In this document: positions 22,217 through 33,800 of the stretch, one piece after another | How positions within the stretch are numbered: the first letter of the stretch is position 1 | Layout: each line of letters opens with the position of its first letter | Source: Bolinopsis microptera | Lineage: Eukaryota > Ctenophora > Tentaculata > Lobata > Bolinopsidae | Direction: 5' to 3' | DNA length: 64,000 nt | Assembly: GCF_026151205.1 (NCBI RefSeq) | Contig: NC_087084.1 | Location: 3,008,845 to 3,072,844 of the forward strand | The notes under the pieces: model-generated | What the model saw: the letters and a program-made list of their open reading frames with translations, nothing else | What the model was told of the DNA's origin: nothing | The model's database searches: none | Program-made: the position numbers and the translations under genes

Positions 22217-24173
22217 GGACACGTTCATAAAAAGGTGGCACTAGAGATTGATTTTTCACTGCCAAAATTGTGTGAAGCATTTTAAAATACTTGGATCTCA
22301 AGGAGTATGCTATGAAAGTTAACCAAATTTTAATGTGGTCCAAAAAGATTCAAATGTCACATAATAAAGTCATTCATCTCTTTATATCTGTTAATTGTGC
22401 AGATATGAGCCAGAAATCACAAAATATTCATTTCTTGCACCTCTAATGATGAATTTACATTCTGTGAGTGTGTCCTGCTTCTCAATGTGATTATTGAACC
22501 TTTTTGAGATAGCTGAGTGTTAAAAGTGCAAAGAATCACCGGTTAAATGTGGAGTTACGATGCAATTATCACATACAGGGTTAATTCTGACTAAGTATTT
22601 TAGAATGATGAATGTGATATGAATATCAACGGAATGATTGTAACAATGAACTCTATCAATCACAATTATATCATGCTAACTAATATTTAGAGAATTTAGA
22701 TGGTTAAAAGTGCCATAATGAGTCAAAAATCACATAAATGAGCATGTATTGAAATGATGCTGTATCAGGGGAATGTACACTGTCCATTTGAACACTGTCC
22801 ATTAGTACTCCGATGAAAAAGCGATGAATGTCGATTTGCCGTGATTCTAGCTTTGTGTGTTATTGTGTGATTTCAATGCACGGCAATGAAGGGACTCAGG
22901 TACCACGATCTGGCAGACAAACATGTCTGAACAGACATAGCGAGTCAGATCTGGTTCAGGAAATTTTATCGTTAAAGAGACATTCATATTTCATATGAAT
23001 CAATACTCAGGTTTCTAATTTTGGACTCGCCCGGGGTTTGATTATGATACTTTGAGGAATGACATTTGATTTATAAGTTGATTTCAAATCCCCTATGGGT
23101 ACCAGAAATACTGGTTTCACAACAACAACATCACTTTTTGGCTCTATATCAGGTTGGTATTCATAGTAAATCTGCAGTAATTTGTTGTGACACTGCACTT
23201 GTTTATGGTCATGGAGAAGTTCGTTATTAGAGTAATAGTGGAATCAATAATCACAAAACACTGATTTTAAACTGATTAAACTAGGCAAGTACTTTTACTA
23301 CTCAAGCCATGATAATTTTGTCTCCATACTGTGACAAATGAATCAATCAGTTACGTATAATACTTAATTGAATTTTTGAAATGTGATTATCGATTCATTA
23401 CCTTTCTTTTCAAAATGTCATTACAACTTGAACATTACATATGATTCAATTGTCATACTTTAAAGAAAATTACATAGTTGGTAGCCAGATTTGTGTGATT
23501 TTTGAATCATTTAACCACCCAGATCAAAAATTATCGCTCAAAGGCCTTCAATATGGTATAAGCTTAGACATGGATTCAAAAATCACATAATAAGAACCAT
23601 AGAATGGATATATGTTGTCATATTGTGCACTTAATTTAAGGCTTACTATAGTGAGACTTAATAGCGCACCAATAACGAAAATGTGATTTTTGAATCATAT
23701 TAACTGGTTTTAATACTATTTAATACTATTTTGTACCCTAAAAAATGATAGAAAGCCAATAAAAACGTAAGATGATTCAATAATCACTGCTCAAAATAGG
23801 CTCATTTCCAATGTTTAAGTTGTGATTTTTGAATCATTTTGGCACCAATAACAATTTCAGATAAGACATTTTATTCCTTACATGCATTATAGTCACCATA
23901 TCAATTTTGGCGTCTTTGTGAATAGTACTTTTCAGATTATCTAGTGTTGATTCATCTTGCATTTCTAATTGTGTGATTTTTGAATCATTGGCACACAAAT
24001 AACGATAACTCCTGTGATATAAGCACTACAGACTCCGTGATTTCAGGATCATGAAATTTAATCGAATTTCTAAAGGTATAGATAGATATATCAACCAACA
24101 AAGAGCAATGACCATTTTTAAAACTCATTTAAAAAAAATCAATCTCTAGTGCCACCTTTTTTTGAACGTGTCC
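22217..24173. mobile_element. E2: 1.96-kb non-coding TIR element packed with a different 15-bp motif
   Basis: The terminal inverted repeat of about 41 bp starts GGACACGTTCATAAAAAGG (22217; the inverted partner ends at 24173) with one mismatch. It is flanked by ACTT at 22213-22216 and 24174-24177. The uninterrupted unit at 24480-24510 and 24930-24970 supports a 4-bp duplication. Inside are at least 11 copies of a motif near GATTCAAAAATCACA, in both orientations: 22347, 22720, 23241, 23573 and 23774 direct; 22486, 23382, 23494, 23682, 23821 and 23972 inverted. No transposase frame exists. The first 12 terminal bases are identical to E1. Confidence 0.85.
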
Positions 24174-24177
24174 ACTT

Positions 24178-25010
24178 GGAATCTATCTGGTATGGTAGAA
24201 GGACACATGTACTAACATTTCCAGCCACTTAGAAGTGCAAAATACTCCCCTGGTTCATGGAATGAATGAAATGAACACAAAATGAACATTTTCCTAGAAT
24301 CCCCTGAATTGGGCTAAAACCAATTGGAATCGGTCGGTATTGATACCAGGAGTGTCCCTGAGAAGTTTGGTGTGCCTAGCATGTTCAGAAAGGGCTCTGG
24401 GGCAATGTTTCTATTTTGGTTTCAGAGTAGTTGAGATGGTGGAAACAATTGACACAAATTTAGAAACATGCTTTTTAGCGGTAATTATGCCTGGACTGGC
24501 ATGGAATCGATATGGTATGGTAGAGGGGCATATTGTTTACTAACATGTTCAGCAACTCAGAAGTTTTTTTCTTTGAAATGTAATACTCCACCGAAGGGAT
24601 AGGGTGCGTCAAGAATCATCCAGTTTCACATCGAAAGCACTATTTTCACACATCAAATTGTGACATTTTTTGTTCAACTTTAAAAAAACCTTTTTAGTGC
24701 AAAATGATCCCCTGGTTCATGAAATGAACAAAAATGAACTTTACCCTAAAATCGCCTAAACTGAGTTGAAGGCGATCAGAATCGATTGGTATCGATACCA
24801 GGAGTGTCCTTGAAAAGTTTGGTGGCCCTAGCATCCTCAGAAAAGGCTTTGTGGGCAATGTTCCATTTTGGTTTCAGAGAAGTTGGGATTCTGGAACAGA
24901 ATTGAGACAAATTTGGAACAGGCTTTTTGGGCATCAATTATGCCTTGGCTGACTTAAAATCGATCTGGTATGGTGGAGGGGTATATTAACTACATTTTTG
25001 GGTGTTTTCA
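24178..25010. repeat. Diverged tandem repeats (part 2), about 460-bp units
   Basis: GTGCAAAATACTCCCCTGG (24236) and GTGCAAAATGATCCCCTGG (24697) start corresponding units, with GATACCAGGAGTGTCC, TTTTGGTTTCAGAG and ATCTGGTATGGT blocks in order. They are continuous with the copies left of E2, so E2 inserted into a pre-existing array. Confidence 0.75.
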
Positions 25011-28000
25011 AATTAAAGATTTCAAAGCCAGATTTTCGGCTTAAGTTGGCTGGGACATGCCCAAATTGTATATGCTTTGATCGTGATCGGGTTTTCAAAA
25101 ATAAACGATTTACCTTTCGCATATGATGGACTTTTTCCCGAAGAAGGTGGGTATTTTATCCTTGTAGTTTTCCAGAGAAGGACGTAGTCTTTTCCACATC
25201 TCTGTCATCAGAGAAGTCATCTCGATTAAACGGTCCCTGTTTGGCACTCCTGAGGTAATTGACTGTCTTATACACAATGGTTTTACCGTTTACAACATTT
25301 GCAGTAATATTTATTACCGAATTTAATTAGAATTTAACCCATACATTTTAAACACATGAACTGCTGTATCAGTAACCATCAAAAAAGAGACAAACCTATG
25401 AATTTGATGTTTATCTTGTTAAGTGGGAGGTTAACCTCTTCTTGACACAAAATACCCAGTCGTCTCCTGAGATCTCCGACATGACAGAGGAAGCTACTGT
25501 CGAGTTCGATATTACAGCTAACCTAAGATAGTCAAACTGAGTGGGATCAATTTTAAGCATTACAAATCAGCAGTTATCAAGCAAATGTGATGAAAGAGCC
25601 ATTATTGAAATGTAAGGCAGATCTAGAGCTAGGAATGTGTTTCGGGGCATCAAAGAATAAGTATCTGTGTACTGTTCTTTACCATACCATTTAAACGATT
25701 TAATACATGGAAGTATCACAATAATATACTTTTTCAAAAACATAAACACATTTAAAAAAAGGCTCGAATGGGTTATCGATATTTCCATATAATGCAGGAT
25801 TGAAATAATCTGTTTAGGAGTAATACGTTCAAATTCGATCCTGATCTACAAAAGTGTAACATGATAGCAAAATCCGCTGTGCTTTTCTATACTAGAACAA
25901 GTTTTAGTAGCACATCACAGCTTAAAGGCAGTAACACTAAATCGATTACATTAAATAACCTCTCAAGATCATTTAGTAATATCTGTATTTCAATGTGCAA
26001 CGAAACAGCTTCTATACTACTTTACTACTTCTATACTACTTTACTATCAACTAGATATACGGTTTGAGCATTGATGCTCTATGCTGTGAGCAGCAACGAA
26101 AAGAGATGGGATTGCAATATATCGACTCACTTGTGAAAATAATGATTAAATCTCAAATCTCCTAATATAATATAATTACGATTTCTAACCACTAACTGCG
26201 CGGCGTAGTGCGTACTTTGAAATCCAAATAAAAATTATTTTTGATCAAAATATTGGAAAACAAAATTACAACATGATTCAAATCTTGTGTAAAAAAATGT
26301 GATAAACAATATGCTGTTAAAAACTTTCGTGAAAAATTTTAAAAAGCATGATTTCCACCCGATTATGTGAAGTTATCATTTTTATGACTTTTACAGGTTA
26401 TAATTTTTGTCAAGAGCTTAGCCATTTGTCAAAATTTAGGTCATGGTATCATGTTATGTGACTATACAATGAGATTATAATCCGTTGATGTATAATATCT
26501 TGGAGTTTATCAGGGGATAAAATTATTTGTAGGTTTATAAACTACCAAAACGCGCGCTGGGTTGGACTCGTTGTATAATAATAATGTATAACTATCAATA
26601 CATGATACACGATAACGTAAAACTATATAAATCGATAACATATAAGATCAAATAAACCATATGGTACCAAGTTACATTAATTGATGAAATCTTTCCATGT
26701 TTTAGAATGAAAATCCATACACAAATATTACTAGCTTTAAGTATGACACACATTATTACATGATAACGAATTGATTTAACGCGCATATGCAAAATATATT
26801 GTAATTGTATAAGAATCGACCTTGTTTTTTAAAGATTAGTCATTTAAAGTATCGATGAGAAAATCCCTGTACAAATAGCTTCTACTTATCACTTATAATC
26901 CGATAATTTATGTTGTATGATGCAATGAAAATACTCATACCGCGCGCGCAGCTTGAACTACGACATACGCAAGCGTTCAGTTGCAAATTATAAGGTCTAC
27001 CGAAGTTTGTAGGGCGCGAAAAATTTTATGTTGACGTGCTCGCGCATTCTGAGTAGTCAGCTCGCGTTGGGCTTAGCGCCGCCCAGTATGAATTTAGTTA
27101 TATTGTTAAGTATATAGTAATAATTAATAAGGCGCCGAGCCGGACTTTGAACAATTTCGAAATTTCATTGTACAGCATAAATTGATTTAGTATGCACAGG
27201 GCGCAAAAACCCAGTAACAAATTTTATCATGCGTATTTACTTTTTAGTATTAAAATGATATGCTTAAAATTTTACTTGACCGTTGGAATAAAAAATGCGC
27301 GCGCATATTTAATATTTCTTTTGGCGCGCCGCGCGCTTAATTCATATTTGAACGGATTTATATATATAATACCATACTTTAAAAATCGAGCGCTACATAG
27401 TAGGACCTACTTATATCAAAATAAAATGCAGCCACCTAAATTGTTGTTAAGCTTTCTTTGGCGAGTATTGTGAGTTTAGACCATTAAAATACTGTGTTTT
27501 AAGTTTGTTAGGCATGTGGACTAAGTGGGTTGAGAGTACTCGACTTGGAAGTGAGTGTTGAGAATTCTCAACTAAAATAAAGATCACAAGGTCCAGAATA
27601 TGAGGCAGCAGAGTGAGTTGTAGAGGCTGAAGGGAAAGTAATGTCACAAGGAAATGAGCAAGGAGAGTACTATAATACTCATATTTATGATAGTTCACCA
27701 ATAGCAATTTGTGCTAGAGAGCAGAAGGTAATGATGCACTAGTGGAATGCTCTTATTGGGTTTCTCTGTAGGAGCAGCTGTACAATGAAACGAAAAGTTT
27801 TATTTTACATTCCTTTAATCATAAATAAAATAAGAGCTTAAACCACGAATTAGTTAGCTAGACGTAAACTTGAGGAAATATTCTTTATTTAAAAAACTTT
27901 ATTTGGTACAGTGGACCTAGGAGAAAAATTCTGTAGTAGCTGTTGTCTAATACCTGGCAACTTGCCAGGTATTAGACTTGCCAATGGCAAGTTGGACTTT

Positions 28001-28180
28001 GAGGGTCGCAGTTGCTGGCCACCCTTGCCAGAAATAGTGCCAAGGTGATGTCATGGCTGTGTAATATAAGAGTGTAATATAAAAGAGACATAACTTTGGT
28101 GTCTGTGCTTCTACTTGAGTAGCGAGGAAAGAACTTTTCGTCCTTTTTGCTCCTTTCATCAATGTTATCCAGTATTTGAC
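25011..28180. other. Long gene-poor AT-rich stretch
   Basis: No supported coding region. GCGC-rich patches occur at 26940-27080 and 27295-27335. A perfect hairpin CTAATACCTGGCAA/TTGCCAGGTATTAG lies at 27947-27976. Short frames here are isolated and domain-free. Confidence 0.45.
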
Positions 28181-28620
28181 CCTTTGACAGAGGTCAAATC
28201 TTTGGGAGGGTGGTGAGTGGATCCGCTAATCTTCAAGAGGACCCTGGCATAAAAGTCTTTGAAAGTATCTAGGTAATATTTTAGCCATATAGGAGCAGCA
28301 TATAGAAGTTTTGTGAGAACTACTGTTCTGAAGAGCATTCTGAGTGAGCTTGCATTCAGACCTCTGTGGCGGGTGATCCTGTGCCAGGCAAACCAGCATT
28401 GTTTGAGTTTTAACTTTGTGTGACCCTTGCAGGTAAGCTTGTTGTCGATGCTTAGTCCAAGAACAGTTGATTTTATGCATGTATATGTTATGGATCGATT
28501 ACCGACAATGAATAGTCTAAAGGTTGTGACATCAGGTCAAGGATGTTGGTGCAATCATAATACATTCAGTCTTGTTTTTATCACAGTTTGGGATTAACTT
28601 CCATTTACTGTACCAGACAT
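28181..28620 (-). pseudogene. Decayed non-LTR retrotransposon RT C-terminal remnant
   Basis: Reading the minus strand in one frame from about 28487 to 28190 gives VLGLSIDNKLTCKGH, then LKQCWFAWHRITRHRGLN, FRTVVLTKLLYAAPIW and FYARVLLKISGSTHHPP. This is the thumb and post-RT region of LINE-type reverse transcriptases. Upstream, WYSKWKLIPNCDKNKTECI continues in a frame that soon meets stops. It is old, truncated at both ends, and distinct from the LINE families at 2.8, 16.9 and 49.4 kb. Confidence 0.75.
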
Positions 28621-29206
28621 GAAGGTATTTGCACATCAAGTCATGTGATCAAATTTTACACATCTGAACACAATTGAGACTTAATAAATAATAATATGAA
28701 TCATCTAGGATGAAGCATGAATGATTCAATTTCTTGGCCTAATAAATCTGCTGATTGCAGATCAGCGCCTTTAAATTATTTTAATATCCGAAATTGATTT
28801 TTGAGTTTAAATTATAATATCAATCATATACATATTTGCGTATTTGTGTGTGGATTTCATATTATTATAATTATACATTATTTGAGTAAATATTGACTGG
28901 CTTTGCAGGCCATTCCCAAATCAATCACTCAGAGGGAAACTATATTGCAACAAAATATAAATCACAAATGGCTACGATGAAAGATAAAATCACTGATAGC
29001 ATCTAGGTGTTTTCTCTAATCGTGATTTTCACCATCCTGGCAACATCTTGTAGTATTGAGTGTTCTAGGCCGTCTAATCATAACCAAATTATCTTTTTAA
29101 TTAAAAATCTTGGTTTTCCTACTTTTGTATCCTTAACACAAAAGGTATTTAGCTGTACTGTGATATCATTAGAACTCTTTTGTACCTTATAACACTTAAT
29201 TTAGGC

Positions 29207-29264
29207 ATGATCAAGAAGGTTATATTCTTCTGTTTGCTGGTCACCCTGACTGTCATCTACTCAT
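29207..29264 (+). CDS. Integrin beta subunit gene A, exon 1 (signal peptide)
   Basis: ATG at 29207 opens MIKKVIFFCLLVTLTVIYS, a short basic start followed by a hydrophobic core as in a secretory signal peptide. The exon ends in phase 1 before GTAAGT at 29265. Together with the next exon it has the same plan as gene B at 60188-60616: a signal peptide exon, a short intron, then the PSI domain exon. Confidence 0.75.
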
Positions 29265-29439
29265 GTAAGTTTATTATAGACTAGTATCTGCATTAATTGT
29301 ACGATATTATCTTATTGCACTGTATCTTTGATGATGTCACCTTTAAAGGGGATATTACTAAAGTAGTACAAGTAGGTATTGGTGAGTAATTTACTGAACT
29401 TTCAAATTACACATGATGAAACTAGCACTTTATTTCCAG

Positions 29440-29531
29440 ATGAGTTTAGAGGATACGACAAGTGCCACAGACAACTGACATGTTCTGACTGTATTGCGCA
29501 CGATCCTCTTTGTAGTTGGTGCTCAGATTCT
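29440..29531 (+). CDS. Integrin beta subunit gene A, exon 2 (PSI domain, partial)
   Basis: The exon lies between TTTCCAG and GTGAGT. Joined in phase to exon 1 it reads EFRGYDKCHRQLTCSDCI then AHDPLCSWCSDS. The spacing of the cysteines and the CSWC pattern is the plexin-semaphorin-integrin (PSI) domain that opens integrin beta chains. Integrin beta subunits pair with alpha subunits at the plasma membrane to bind extracellular matrix. No further exon is recognisable downstream; the DNA from about 30.9 kb is low quality, which could hide them. The gene may instead be a truncated paralogue of gene B. Confidence 0.75.
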
Positions 29532-30099
29532 GTGAGTAGAAGATATTTTCTATTTTTAGATATATTTTAGATATTTTCTACTTTAGTAGATATTATATGT
29601 TATTTTAGTAGATATTTTATATCTTAGAACATATTATATTATATTTTGTGATACATTTTATACTTATATTTCCCTACTTCGCCACATTTATCTTGTCCAT
29701 TTAAATTCAATTTTAAACAGCTTAGTAAGTTAGTAATAATTCTGATTATCTTTTGAAAGCAATTAGCTATTATTAAGTTATTTAATATCATGGGAATAAA
29801 AAATAAGTTTAAGGAATGTCGACTATTGTGGGGAATATAACATGTTATTCATTATTATGTACATGATAACTTATAAGTAATAAGATTTGGTACATGTACA
29901 TGATAAAATATAAGTAATAAGATTTGTTGATCGTAAATAGCCAATAAATCTCACGACACACTCTAATGTAACAGTATTTAATATTTATGCATTGGATAAA
30001 TGTGCATTAAAATGTGTGCCAAAGAGGGACTTCACAAGATACAATATCTTGTAATTGTGAACTGTCAAGTGACTTTTTAACACGTTCTCTGGGTGGCCC
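29532..30099. other. Intron or intergenic AT-rich DNA
   Basis: TAGATATTTTCTA-type short repeats lie at 29540-29640, and two copies of TACATGATAA..ATAAGTAATAAGATTTG occur at 29860-29925. No exon is recognised. Confidence 0.4.
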
Positions 30100-30330
30100 T
30101 GGATGACTATTCGAAGCCCTAAACCTCTAATGACTAATCTGATCCCAACCCTAGCCCTTACTCAATCGCTAACTAAAGCATATTCTGAAACCCTAACCCT
30201 AACGAGAAATTATACCAACTTCCTTATATGGTCATATCAAGTGATCGAGACAGTTTTTCGCCGATATCTCGCCAGGGAAGCATTTTAACCCCATGGTATG
30301 TGGGGTGATTCGGTATTAGCATTCGAAAAT
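30100..30330. mobile_element. Dispersed repeat D with telomere-like CCCTAA units, copy 1
   Basis: About 230 bp shared with 55985-56270: GTGACTTTTTAACACGTTCTC, CTGATCCCAACCCTA, GAAACCCTAACCCTAACGAG, CAGTTTTTCGCC and GGGGTGATTCGG occur in the same order. The CCCTAA units are more degenerate here than in the second copy. Confidence 0.7.
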
Positions 30331-30338
30331 ACATTAAT

Positions 30339-30412
30339 GGGTGATACTCGTAAAATATTTGTTCCAAAGACCGTCGACGATTCCAACTCGGCGCGCCAAT
30401 TATAAACCTACA
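30339..30412. mobile_element. MITE family E (GGGTGATACTCG) partial copy
   Basis: GGGTGATACTCGTAAAATAT, then CCGTCGACGATTCCAACTCG and TATAAACCTACAA, in the same order as in 57107-57245 and 58517-58604. The second terminal repeat is missing here. Confidence 0.65.
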
Positions 30413-30501
30413 AAAAATACATTGAATCAAGTTGGTTTGATTAACTGTGGGGCCCTTTTATAAAAATCGAGTGGATTCTAAAAATCCAAAATTCATGATG
30501 A

Positions 30502-30659
30502 GGGGTCGTTCACACTTCACATAATATTACGTAATCACTTTTAATCTGTTTTACACGTCATAGCTATTGACCTATTGTGTTAAAACTACACACGTTAGTT
30601 AGCGTAATCATTTGGAAAACCTTCCCCCCTCGGTGATTACGTAATATGTGAACGACCCC
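30502..30659. mobile_element. 158-bp MITE with GGGGTCGTTCACA ends
   Basis: The left end GGGGTCGTTCACA with ATTACGTAATCAC is matched inverted at the right end (GTGATTACGTAATATGTGAA then CGACCCC). It is non-coding. No clear target duplication is visible. Confidence 0.8.
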
Positions 30660-30899
30660 GGCCCTTATGACATAAAGTCACCATTATTCGACAAAACCGG
30701 TATTCTCTAGAAGTTATGGTATTACAGTAGCTGTAAGCTCATCATATATTTGGATATATTTATTGGTATTTACAGTTCCCACACAACAAGTAGTAAAAAT
30801 TAATAAATAATTATTATACCCACTATGCAAGATGAACTAATAATTTGAATTTTGATTAGAAAAGGGACTACTAAGCTATATATATCTGCACCGCTTTGT

Positions 30900-33800
30900 T
30901 GGCCAGTATCAACCCCATTTTTTGGACTTTGGTCGCTTATACGGCCTAAGCGCCCCCCCACTTAACCCCAGCCATGGACTTCGCTTTCTTGATAACCATG
31001 TAAATTTTAGTAAATACATTAAATGAATTTAGTAATTAGTGAATAACAGTTTGGGGTTTTAGGGCGTGACGGAGGTGCAGTTTTTTCCACTATAAATTAT
31101 TTTTTTTACCCCTAGGGGGAACTAAGAAAAAATACCACAGGGGGCCCCCCCTTTCCCTCCCCTTACTCAGTTTACTCCACTTTCCCCCTCATAACCCCCC
31201 CCTTCCCCCTTCACCTATGTTCCCCCTCCTTCATTTACCCCCAATTTATTAATAAATCTACATATCCCACATTAAATTATAAGATTTTGCAAGCTCGTTG
31301 AAGTTTACTTTCCCATTGTTTATTTACTCTCGGGGGGCCATTTTATTTTCCTTTCCCTCCCCCAACCATCATCCATTATCCCCATGTAAAATCCATTTTT
31401 TTGTTTACAGTTTATCTTTGTGTGTTTAATAATTAAGTTGGTCAAAACCGGGCTCATTCCGGTTATTCCTAAGGGGGGGGGGGTGGGTTCATGTAGGCGG
31501 CGAATGCAACCCCACACTTTTAGGATGCGGGCGGATTGTTTTTTCGGGGACAATTTTATTTGCGGATTCCGGGCATCTTTCTTTTCAAAAATCTTTTTTT
31601 CAAAAAAATACACATTGTTTAAAAAAAATGCGGAAAGTATACGGCCTTAATTATCAGGTTTTTCGGATTCAGGGGGCCACGCAAAAATGAATAGGGTTGC
31701 CTTGCAGGGCCTTGTTCGGTTTTATGATTTTTATTCCGGTTAATGCGAGCCGATCGATTGGTTTAGGGTTGGGGGCTTGTCCCACCCACGTTTTGGTCAC
31801 TCCACAAAAACCCATTAAAACCTTCAATTCTCCCATTTTTTAATAATTAAATAGTGGCTAGTTTGCATAATTCATTAATTTGGACTTAATGGGCATTTTA
31901 GTTAAGGGGGACTGGGGGGAATAATGTGAAAAAAACCAAATTTGCCCATTTTTTCTCCGGTTTTTGTATTTGTCCGACCTTCGTTAAGATGGTTAAAAGT
32001 GGTCTTTTTTCCTTTTGGAAATTTGGACACAACTAAACTCCCGATTTTTAAACCAATGACCAATTGGTGTTAAATAGAAGGTAAAACATCTACCACACTA
32101 ACGGGAAATTAAAAAATTTAATTTTAACAACATTAACTTGGCAAGGCCTAGGCTGTATGCAATGATATAATAATTTCATGTACAACTAGATTTACAATTG
32201 CAAACTGCCCAAAAAATGGGGACTTTTTTACCAAGGCATAGAGGGGGGGGGGGACCATGGGAATGTTTTTTTAAAAATCCCTTTTCAAATCACTTTTTAA
32301 TATTACTTTCTGTTGCAGGGGCTTTGCTGGGGGGACTCAAAATAGAAATAAAAGAGGGGGGGGCACATTTCGGTTTAACAAGTTATAATCGATCCTGTTT
32401 TTTAAAAAAAACGGGGGACGATGAAAAAGGGGGGGTGGACGAAGTACAAAATATACTTGAAAGGATTTTACTGAAGAATATGAAGGTTTCAATTAATTTA
32501 TAATATTGAGTTTCGGATTTTTTTCCTTAGATTAACTTGCCAGTCTTAAACTATAAACTTAATTAATTACTTTCACATGATTCACACTATTAAAAAAAAT
32601 AAAACTTACACACTGGGGCGGTAAAAAGGTCGGGGTCTTTTATTTCTCGAAAAAAAGGTCCGCATTATTTTTACACTCTTTCTTTAATTTCGGATGTAGT
32701 TGGGGAATTCATAGAACTTCATTTTGGGTATACAATAGTATTGATTCAAAAGTTATTTTTTCCCTACCGTCGTCCACGAACAGTTTTTACCAACTACACA
32801 ACTTTAAATTAAATGGGGGCTAGGATTTTTCATTGTGGGGAGGTATGCCCCCAACGGGTACACACACTATAAATCATTAGAGAAAAATGAAAAACTGTTT
32901 TTGGTTAAAACAATCAAAATTTATTCCAGTTTTTCTTCAATCTTTACAAAGGAGTTTCCCACGATTTAAATACCACGTAAAAAAACTTGGGCGTAGGAGA
33001 TTTCGGGGTCTGGTTTTCTTATTAAATTGTCTTTCCGAAAGCTTCAGTTATTTACGTCATGTTGCTGAGAGAGTACTGGGACTTCTCCTAGGGGGGGGCA
33101 AGTTGGACCAATTATTTATTTTTAGAGGGGCATTTGGAAAAAGCGCCAAGCCCGCAATGCGGGTGGGGACATTGGGATTCCATTTCAAGATAAACTAGGA
33201 TTTTAAGGGTTGGGGGCTTGCATTGTTCTTTCCCTTTCCCCCTTGCACCTAATTTCAATTATTTCTCCTTACAAGTTTTGGGAATCCCACAGGGATTAAA
33301 CACCGGGGAAAAACACAAATTTTTTGTCTTTTCGCCTAAACAAGGGGCGAAAAAAAGGACGAATTTTTTTATTATACCACCACATTCTGGTATATTAGGT
33401 TTACAAAACTTATGGTTATTTTTTTAGGGGAGTTGTAACAAACTTTAAACCATATTATTTTCAATTTTTCAGGTTTCCGAGGGTTGACGTTCTAAACCGA
33501 AAAAAATATTGCATAAAAATTTCAGTATTAAACCAGGGGGCGTTTCAAGTGTTTTGGGTCCAGAAGGGGGTAAACCTATTACACCCTAACCTATGAAAAA
33601 TAAAAACCTATTTGAAACCTATCTGACCGAGGTGTAGGGAGGTAGGCTTTCTTCACGGCCAAATCACGCAAATTCTGCGGGGGGACCCACACCTCCTTGG
33701 GGAACTTGGGCCCACCAGTCTTATTTAATTCGAGGTTAGAAGGTTTTCTAGCAACTGTAAATCCCACGGGAGTAAGGGGGGCTCTTGTTTCTGGGGTTGG

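Noticed and set aside
31320..33427. Open frames of 69-103 aa in 31-33.5 kb
   Set aside because: They fall in corrupted consensus with inflated homopolymers; no domain is recognisable.
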